DNA from: Massilia solisilvae
Lineage (GTDB): Bacteria; Pseudomonadota; Gammaproteobacteria; Burkholderiales; Burkholderiaceae_D
Direction of reading: 5' to 3'
Assembly (NCBI RefSeq): GCF_024753215.1
Contig: NZ_JANUGV010000001.1
Coordinates: forward strand, 868,001-932,000
DNA: 64,000 bases
Positions 58,943-64,000 of this stretch are shown here, piece after piece. The stretch's first letter is position 1. Every line of letters begins with the position of its first letter. The translations under genes and the position numbers were made by a program. The notes beneath the pieces were generated by a model that worked only from the letters and a program-made list of their open reading frames with translations, had not been told where the DNA came from and did not search any database.

Positions 58943-60157
58943 TCAGGCCTTGCCGCTGACCGGCTTGACCTTGCTTGCCGCCTCCCGTGCGCGTTCGCGC
59001 GCGATCTCCGCGTTTTCGGCCGTCGCCAGCGCCACGCCCATGCGGCGGCGCGCAAAGGACTCCGGCTTGCCGAACAGGCGAATGTCGGCGCCGGGCACGC
59101 GCAGCGCCTCGGCCACGCCTTCGAACGCGATGCCTTTCTCGTCCAGGCGGCCGTAGATCACGGCGGAGGCGCCCGGGCAGCGCAGCGCGGTATTCACCGG
59201 CAGCCCAAGCACCGCTTTGGCGTGCAGCTCGAACTCGCTCTGCACCTGGCTGGCCATTGTCACCATGCCGGTGTCATGCGGGCGCGGGCTTACTTCCGAG
59301 AACCACACCATGTCGCCCTTGACGAAGAGCTCCACGCCGAACACGCCCAGGCCGTCCAGGTTGCCCGTGACTTTGCCCGCGATCTCGCGCGAACGCTCCA
59401 GCGCAACGGGGTTCATCGGGTGCGGCTGCCACGATTCGATGTAGTCGCCGCGCTCCTGCAGGTGGCCGATCGGCTCGCAGAAGCGGGTCTCGACCTGGCC
59501 GTCGGCGCCGATCGCGCGCACCGTCAGCAGGGTGATTTCGTAATCGAAGTCGATGAAGCCTTCCACGATCACGCGGCCCGCATCGACACGGCTGCCCGAT
59601 GCCGCATAGTCCCATGCCTGCTTGATGTCCGCGGCGCTGTCGAGCTTGGACTGGCCCTTGCCGGACGAGGACATCACCGGCTTGACCACGCACGGAAAGC
59701 CGATCTCGGCGCACGCCTGCGTCAGCTCTTCGAGGCTGCTGGCGAAGCGGTAGGGCGAGGTGGCCAGGCCCAGTTCTTCGGCGGCCAGGCGGCGGATGCC
59801 TTCGCGGTTCATGGTCAGCATGGCGGCGCGCGCGGTGGGAATGCAGGTGATCTTGCCGGCGCCTTCGAGCTCGGCCAGCTTGGCGGTGGCGATCGCTTCG
59901 ATCTCGGGGATCACCAGGTCCGGCTGCTCCTGCTCGATCAGCGCGGCGAGCTGGCCGCCGTTGGTCATGTCGATTACGTGGGCGCGGTGCGCGACCTGGT
60001 GGCCGGGTGCGTTGGCATAGCGGTCCACTGCGATGACTTCAACGCCGAGGCGCTGGAACGCGATGATGACTTCTTTGCCAAGCTCGCCGGAGCCGAGCAG
60101 CATGACCTTGGTTGCGGACGGGGAGAGGGGAGTGCCGAGGATGCGTGGGGTGCTCAT
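58943..60157 (-). CDS. purT: formate-dependent phosphoribosylglycinamide formyltransferase 2
   Basis: ATP-grasp enzyme that formylates GAR using formate and ATP, an alternative to folate-dependent PurN in purine synthesis. N-terminal pre-ATP-grasp fold [22 protein letters not shown] (landmark), then the ATP-grasp core with [14 protein letters not shown] and EFDYEI-like metal ligands. Length 404. It lies on the minus strand between tRNA-Asn copies 2 and 3, so a gene insertion or duplication has split what might once have been a tRNA cluster. Confidence 0.94.
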   Translation of the reverse strand: MSTPRILGTPLSPSATKVMLLGSGELGKEVIIAFQRLGVEVIAVDRYANAPGHQVAHRAHVIDMTNGGQLAALIEQEQPDLVIPEIEAIATAKLAELEGAGKITCIPTARAAMLTMNREGIRRLAAEELGLATSPYRFASSLEELTQACAEIGFPCVVKPVMSSSGKGQSKLDSAADIKQAWDYAASGSRVDAGRVIVEGFIDFDYEITLLTVRAIGADGQVETRFCEPIGHLQERGDYIESWQPHPMNPVALERSREIAGKVTGNLDGLGVFGVELFVKGDMVWFSEVSPRPHDTGMVTMASQVQSEFELHAKAVLGLPVNTALRCPGASAVIYGRLDEKGIAFEGVAEALRVPGADIRLFGKPESFARRRMGVALATAENAEIARERAREAASKVKPVSGKA

Positions 60158-60338
60158 GTTGAATGCAGCTGAAGTTGGAGAATATTGCGACTATAGCAAA
60201 CCGCAATGGGCACTGCACCCGGAGGGCGTTCCTGGCCGGGATGCCGGAGTTGCAGTCGTCGATGGTCGCGTTCGTCGGCTGGCCCAATGAACGGCTGGGG
60301 AGACCACGAGCGGCCGGCGCGAAAAATGTGTGCGGGGC

Positions 60339-60367
60339 TGGCAAAAACAAAATTGCGCCGCTATAAT
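60339..60367 (+). promoter_or_regulatory. promoter of tRNA-Asn copy 3
   Basis: Perfect -10 TATAAT (60362-60367) with a weak -35 TGGCAA (60339-60344) at 17-base spacing. The tRNA begins 12 bases after the -10. Its own promoter shows that copy 3 is expressed independently of copies 1 and 2. Confidence 0.7.
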
Positions 60368-60378
60368 GCGGCCTCTAT

Positions 60379-60454
60379 TCCCTGATAGCTCAGTCGGTAG
60401 AGCGACGGACTGTTAATCCGCAGGTCCCTGGTTCGAGTCCAGGTCGGGGAGCCA
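60379..60454 (+). tRNA. tRNA-Asn(GUU), copy 3, integration target
   Basis: Identical to copies 1 and 2. Its 3' half plus four following bases (60410-60458) is repeated exactly at 63912-63960, the hallmark of integration into a tRNA 3' end. The gene remains intact because the inserted DNA carries or restores the same 3' sequence. A new terminator follows at 60475-60503. Confidence 0.97.
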
Positions 60455-60458
60455 GAAT
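60410..60458 (+). repeat. left attachment-site repeat (tRNA-Asn 3' half)
   Basis: 49 bases from CTGTTAATCC to CCAGAAT, perfectly matching 63912-63960. Identity stops sharply on both sides: before it GA here against TT there, after it AT here against GC there. Confidence 0.9.
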
Positions 60459-60474
60459 ATAGCAGTATGCCAAG

Positions 60475-60503
60475 AGCCCAGCCCTCACCCGGTTGGGCTT
60501 TTT
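60475..60503 (+). terminator. terminator after tRNA-Asn copy 3, inside the island
   Basis: Stem AGCCCAGCC/GGTTGGGCT (60475-60483 and 60491-60499) is followed by TTTT. It lies within the inserted DNA, so the element seems to bring its own terminator for the host tRNA. Confidence 0.8.
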
Positions 60504-60677
60504 GCGTTTCAGAGCCCTGTTTATTTGCGCATAGTGGGCCGTGGTGAGGCAGTTGCGCGAGTGGTATGGCCTACCCCTACGGATGGGTCACGGTGGCACT
60601 GTCAGGCAGGTTGCGAGCTCGCTGATGGTGGTTGGGTCGCGAGGGCAGGCCGACCCGAACTGATGTCACTTGCAGAT

Positions 60678-62789
60678 CTATTGCCTCGCTTTTGCCGATA
60701 TTTTTATTCCATCGAAGAAATATTCAAGAAGGTAGCTGTCGAAATCTTGCAGGCCCTGCATGGCACCTTTCAATGAATGAACCCCAATATTATTCAGCAT
60801 CTCAATCGCAGAGTGAACAGTTAGTTCGTTATCCTCAAAATTGATAAGTCCGGTTGATTGAATTTTGCGGCTGAGCATTCGTGGTAAGCCGTATTCTTCC
60901 AGTTGATAAACCACCGGGGGTAAGAACGCAAATGAAATTTTTGCAAGGAAGGGCGATACATCGTAGCTTCTATTTTTCAGAATCGCTGCTTGCAATGTAT
61001 TCACATCCGACAGTAGTGCGGAAAATTTGAACACCACATTGCGTTCGAGCTTGAAGAATGAATCGATTCCCACATCAATACGATCAAGTGCGCTTAACAG
61101 CTGAGGAATTGTCCGGGTCCAATTTTTCGATAGAATCTTAATAAAATCCACGAAGACACTATGTCTGACTTCCCAGCCACCTGGGGCTAAATTGATCACC
61201 TTATAAAGGAGACGGTCCCAGTCTGCAGGATTGTCAGAGTTTAGGAATCCTAGACCGTTCCAACTGGTTGGGTCATTGCGAATATCGACTGCAATTTTTT
61301 TTAGAAGGAACGAATCACTGGACTGAAATGCATTCGAAGCCAAGAGCTCAGAAAAGCGAGTCTCACCCAAAATGGTGCTCATTTCGGTCTTATAGTCGAT
61401 GATTTTTTGAATTTGCTCAGACGTCAGGTCCTCTTCGTGTTTTACCTCGTCCATGGTGCCAAGCAGCTCATCAGGAAGATCAAGATCCAAGACGGTCGGT
61501 TCGTCCTTGGGGGGGCTCTCCAGAATGTAAACTTTGCCAATGAAGTGCTTAAACATCCGTCCACTTCGACCTATTATATTCTTATAGGTGAAATCGTTTA
61601 GGTTGGACTTCCCGTTTTTATTGCTCCAAATTATGACATTTTCGGCGGAGGTATTAACTCCTTCAACAATGGAAGACGTCGATATTACGTTCTTTAGGCC
61701 ATGCGGCTCTTCGAATAATTTTACTTGGATTTGGCTCAAGGAACGATGCAGTTGCCCATTATGAATTCCAGTGCCACGTCGGACCAAACTTGTAAGATTC
61801 CAATTCGGATCATAATGAGTTGAAAGCCACTCTGCAAAATTATTGAGAAGCAAGCTTTTCTTTTGCGAGACACTGGTCAGGATTAAATTCGAAATCTTTG
61901 CGATATTGGAATAAGTTCCAGCATAGATAAGTGACTTATTTTTTGTCTTCGCTAGAATGTCCAACAAAACGCGGCTTTTTTCAGCCTCGTCACCAATTTT
62001 CTTGTATAGCTCGTTTTTCTCCAAAAATACTGTATTAAACTCAAATTTTCGAAACTGCATCCCTTTGGTAAATGCATTTTTATTGAGTTGGGAGATATTT
62101 GGGGCGAGGAAATAACGCTGCTTCGCCTTCTCACTCAGCCTCATTATGGCTTTAATTAACGAGGGTGCTCGCTCCTTATCGAATTTTTTACTGGCTTTAT
62201 AGAACTCGTCAATAATAAGAATGTCAAGCATCTCGATTTTATCCACATATCCAATTGCCCTCTCTTGAGGGAATATGAATATATTTCGTTCTGCCAACTG
62301 GATATCTGCCGTAGTAATTATTTTATAATCTGAAGAGAATTTCTTGTTTAGCCTTCGACGAGTTTCGTCTGCTAGTGCAATAGTAGGGACGATAATTACT
62401 ACGTTTGTCGGACGTTTGATGGCGATAAAAGAGTCAATGACAAAGCTCTTGCCGAAACTTGTTGGCGCACTGATAGCTAAATTCTCGCCGTTGAGAAGTG
62501 ATCGAAGCAATGAACTTTGCTCCCTATGAAGAATGGCCGGCGAGTCAGCGCCGATGTCCACCTTGAAGCTCTCCGAAAGGTAGCGTTCTTGCCAACGCGC
62601 GCTTTCGAGTTTCATATACGGATACAGACCAGTTTCCCTGATTAGATAATTAATCAGATTATCATATGGAATTCTCTCGTTTTCATATTGGGCCAGAATT
62701 TTTATTAATTCATCCCTAGCTTGAGCCTCGTCGCCATTTTGAATGTGGCGATTGATGATGCTGCACTTTTCGAATATTTCGTTGTTCAT
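60678..62789 (-). CDS. hamB: Hachiman defence helicase HamB
   Basis: A 703-residue superfamily 2 helicase. Walker A is APTSFGKS (108-115), the Walker B box is IIDEFY (192-197, a DExx variant, not DEAD/DEAH), motif V-like TSSIVEGVNTSAENVI (371-386) and motif VI IGRSGR (406-411). A C-terminal helical region of about 270 residues follows. In known Hachiman systems, HamB loads on or travels along DNA and controls the nuclease HamA. Its ATG overlaps the last base of the hamA stop (TAATG), so translation is coupled. No terminator is clear downstream; the 174 bases to the tRNA terminator are non-coding. Confidence 0.88.
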   Translation of the reverse strand: MNNEIFEKCSIINRHIQNGDEAQARDELIKILAQYENERIPYDNLINYLIRETGLYPYMKLESARWQERYLSESFKVDIGADSPAILHREQSSLLRSLLNGENLAISAPTSFGKSFVIDSFIAIKRPTNVVIIVPTIALADETRRRLNKKFSSDYKIITTADIQLAERNIFIFPQERAIGYVDKIEMLDILIIDEFYKASKKFDKERAPSLIKAIMRLSEKAKQRYFLAPNISQLNKNAFTKGMQFRKFEFNTVFLEKNELYKKIGDEAEKSRVLLDILAKTKNKSLIYAGTYSNIAKISNLILTSVSQKKSLLLNNFAEWLSTHYDPNWNLTSLVRRGTGIHNGQLHRSLSQIQVKLFEEPHGLKNVISTSSIVEGVNTSAENVIIWSNKNGKSNLNDFTYKNIIGRSGRMFKHFIGKVYILESPPKDEPTVLDLDLPDELLGTMDEVKHEEDLTSEQIQKIIDYKTEMSTILGETRFSELLASNAFQSSDSFLLKKIAVDIRNDPTSWNGLGFLNSDNPADWDRLLYKVINLAPGGWEVRHSVFVDFIKILSKNWTRTIPQLLSALDRIDVGIDSFFKLERNVVFKFSALLSDVNTLQAAILKNRSYDVSPFLAKISFAFLPPVVYQLEEYGLPRMLSRKIQSTGLINFEDNELTVHSAIEMLNNIGVHSLKGAMQGLQDFDSYLLEYFFDGIKISAKARQ

Positions 62790-63709
62790 TATTGATCTTT
62801 ATAATGCTCGACATTGGCAACAAACTTATCGACAATCAATTTCTTGTTTGGGACGGGTAATAAAATTAAATGAAAGGTGATCTTGGGGTACTTTGTAATA
62901 GTGTTTAATTTCGCTATTTGCTTTTTGAAATAAGAATTTGCCCGATCGAGGTGGTAAGCAATGATGCTTTGCCGATATTTTTCATCCAAAGTGTTGCTCG
63001 AATTCGTGATGCTACATTCATGAATCAATAGAATTGGAATGTTGATTTTGTTGGCAATGTTATCGATTGATTCCTGATCATCCAGCGCATTCGTAATGGA
63101 CTTCAATAACGTCTTATCGGAAATAAGTTGATCCAAATCTTTTATGTTTGTGATGATTGCGTTTTCTTTCTTTAGCTTCTTGGTTTCCAAAGCATTTTGG
63201 ACTGACGCGATCACTGTCCCTAAGCGCGCATCTTCGATACTGTTATAAAATTTAGCCTCTCCAAACCATAACGAAAAGTCGCCGTCAGTTATAACGATGT
63301 GAACACTATCCGCACCTTTAGCATTATCTTGAGTATTTTGCTTATAGAAAATTTTGGGAACGACCGGCAGCGCGTTATAGTGGTTTTTCATAACACCATA
63401 GAGAACAATCTCCGCTAACTCACTACCTTCACTTATGTCATCAATCTTGTCCGTAAGTCGGAGATTTCTTGCGGCAGCAACAAGGGTGCTATGCGAACGA
63501 TCTACTAAGCTGGCCCGCTCCCGTTCAGACAATGCAGTCTGAGCAATGTTGTCCCAGATGAAATTATGGAAATTAGTTGCTCGCCATGCGCCATCCTCGT
63601 ACCCATTAATCAGACTTAAGAGATGCTTTTTCTCTATCGGAGTTAACCCCTGCGTTGTATTGATATTGAGGAAAGTCTCATCTATTAATACTTCAAAACA
63701 GAGTGACAT
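62789..63709 (-). CDS. hamA: Hachiman defence nuclease HamA (DUF1837)
   Basis: A 306-residue protein with the DUF1837/HamA pattern. It resembles a PD-(D/E)XK nuclease: E97/E100 in GSELAEIVLYGV, D134 in GADSVHIVI, then E151-x-K153 in WFGEAKFY. A helical N-terminal half precedes it. In Hachiman systems HamA is the DNA-degrading effector, held in check by HamB until DNA is damaged or ends appear. All predicted catalytic residues are present, so the protein should be active. No good ribosome-binding site precedes ATG 63709. Codon use is AT-rich, unlike the surrounding genome, pointing to transfer from a low-GC source. Confidence 0.87.
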   Translation of the reverse strand: MSLCFEVLIDETFLNINTTQGLTPIEKKHLLSLINGYEDGAWRATNFHNFIWDNIAQTALSERERASLVDRSHSTLVAAARNLRLTDKIDDISEGSELAEIVLYGVMKNHYNALPVVPKIFYKQNTQDNAKGADSVHIVITDGDFSLWFGEAKFYNSIEDARLGTVIASVQNALETKKLKKENAIITNIKDLDQLISDKTLLKSITNALDDQESIDNIANKINIPILLIHECSITNSSNTLDEKYRQSIIAYHLDRANSYFKKQIAKLNTITKYPKITFHLILLPVPNKKLIVDKFVANVEHYKDQ

Positions 63710-63822
63710 AATTTAGCTGCCGACTGGCGAAAGTAACGATCTTCCGACAGTACCACAGTGGTTGCCTAAAGAAACTCAAAGTTTGTAACCTGCAACTTTG
63801 CACTTCGTATAAATCCACGGAC

Positions 63823-63842
63823 TGCTGTATAAATATACAGTA
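63823..63842. promoter_or_regulatory. LexA/SOS box upstream of hamA
   Basis: TGCTGTATAAATATACAGTA matches the E. coli LexA consensus at 18 of 20 positions and has the exact CTGT-N8-ACAG core. It overlaps the -10 element of the hamA promoter, the position expected for repression. Confidence 0.8.
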
Positions 63843-63859
63843 TTTGGCTGTTTTTGCAA
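63832..63859 (-). promoter_or_regulatory. sigma-70 promoter of hamAB
   Basis: On the minus strand, -35 TTGCAA (63854-63859) is followed after 16 bases by -10 TATATT (63832-63837). The predicted start near 63825 gives a leader of about 115 bases before hamA. The SOS box covers the -10. Confidence 0.65.
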
Positions 63860-63911
63860 GGTGTCTGCAAGTGGCAGGCCTTGGTGCCCATAGGCTTGTC
63901 GGATCATCGTT

Positions 63912-63960
63912 CTGTTAATCCGCAGGTCCCTGGTTCGAGTCCAGGTCGGGGAGCCAGAAT
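63912..63960 (+). repeat. right attachment-site repeat (tRNA-Asn 3' fragment)
   Basis: A 49-base exact copy of 60410-60458, comprising tRNA-Asn positions 32-76 plus AGAAT. There is no 5' half of a tRNA before it, so it is not a gene. It marks the right end of the island. Confidence 0.92.
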
Positions 63961-63963
63961 GCC

Positions 63964-63993
63964 AAAGGCCGCGTGCGAACGCGGCCTTTTTTG
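63964..63993 (+). terminator. terminator beyond the right island end
   Basis: Stem AAAGGCCGCGT/ACGCGGCCTTT around GCGA, followed by TTTT. It is GC-rich like the host and is probably the original terminator of tRNA-Asn copy 3, displaced by the insertion. Confidence 0.85.
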
Positions 63994-64000
63994 TTTTTCG

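Larger units (their letters stand above)
60410..63960. mobile_element. tRNA-Asn-integrated Hachiman defence island, no integrase
   Basis: The distance between the repeats is 3,502 bp. Inside are only hamA and hamB, both visibly AT-rich with A/T-ending codons, unlike every neighbouring gene. No integrase, transposase, excisionase or phage gene is visible between the repeats. It therefore looks like a cargo element moved by a recombinase supplied in trans, or the remains of a larger island that lost its integrase. The original tRNA terminator seems to lie beyond the right repeat (63964-63993). The window ends 40 bases past the right repeat, so tandem elements further on cannot be excluded. Confidence 0.85.

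Noticed and set aside
60525..60776. Short plus-strand open frames at the left end of the Hachiman island.
   Set aside because: They overlap the hamB 3' end and show no similarity I can recognise; probably chance frames.
58641..63960. Repeated tRNA-Asn units as a possible CRISPR-like array.
   Set aside because: Repeats are full tRNAs or a tRNA fragment, spacing is irregular (58 bases to 3.5 kb) and no cas genes occur.

Overview
The window reads as a high-GC betaproteobacterial chromosome, most like an Oxalobacteraceae member of the Massilia/Telluria/Duganella type. The evidence is gene order (surE-pcm-nlpD-rpoS; rlmN-pilW-rodZ-ispG-hisS-yfgM-bamB-der-hfq-hflXKC-hisZ-purA), a short-form HisG system implied by hisZ, a PEP-CTERM protein and strongly GC-biased third codon positions. 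No gene-free gap exceeds about 275 bases, and nearly all long antisense reading frames are high-GC shadows.

Layout. 1-5.4 kb: stress and stationary-phase block surE-pcm-nlpD-rpoS, then rlmD. 5.4-9.1 kb: a Spy/CpxP-like periplasmic protein, a divergent MFS transporter/LysR pair with a palindrome between them, and a Bax-inhibitor-1 family membrane protein. 9.2-27 kb: ndk and then a very long housekeeping superoperon (tRNA/rRNA modification, pilus assembly, cell shape, isoprenoids, translation, outer-membrane assembly, Hfq, FtsH modulators, histidine and purine synthesis). It is interrupted only by a secreted lipoprotein gene of unknown function with a structured leader. 27-29 kb: a 54-residue basic protein, a MarC-like membrane protein and an AraC-type regulator. 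29-36.9 kb: a tightly packed operon for acyl-CoA/acyl-phosphate exchange (DUF3141 alpha/beta hydrolase with a PHA-synthase-like Cys box, phosphotransacylase, acetate kinase, 3-oxoacid CoA-transferase A/B, FabI), ending in an RRM protein and an unknown coiled-coil protein. 37-45.8 kb: a tripartite RND efflux operon with two secreted-protein genes at its tail, then two small envelope genes on the other strand. 46-51.5 kb: a type Vd patatin autotransporter, an AI-2E family permease, a GNAT acetyltransferase and a POT peptide transporter. 51.7-55 kb: a RES-domain toxin gene broken by an in-frame stop, a PEP-CTERM trypsin-like protease behind a good sigma-54 promoter, and a di-haem peroxidase lipoprotein. 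55-60.4 kb: uvrB, an aromatic/aspartate aminotransferase, three identical tRNA-Asn genes and purT.

The most striking region is 60.4-63.96 kb. A visibly AT-rich insertion sits in the 3' end of the third tRNA-Asn gene and is bounded by a perfect 49-bp direct repeat of the tRNA 3' half (60410-60458 and 63912-63960). It holds only two genes, transcribed as one overlapping unit: a PD-(D/E)XK nuclease of the DUF1837/HamA type and a superfamily 2 helicase of the HamB type. Together these make a Hachiman anti-phage system. No integrase is present between the repeats. Upstream of hamA, a near-canonical LexA/SOS box overlaps the -10 element of the only good promoter, which suggests a DNA-damage-inducible defence cassette carried on a minimal, non-autonomous tRNA-targeting island.

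Three copies of one palindromic repeat family lie at tail-to-tail gene junctions (5.4, 44.6 and 55.1 kb), where they probably act as bidirectional terminators. A different large inverted repeat precedes hisS.
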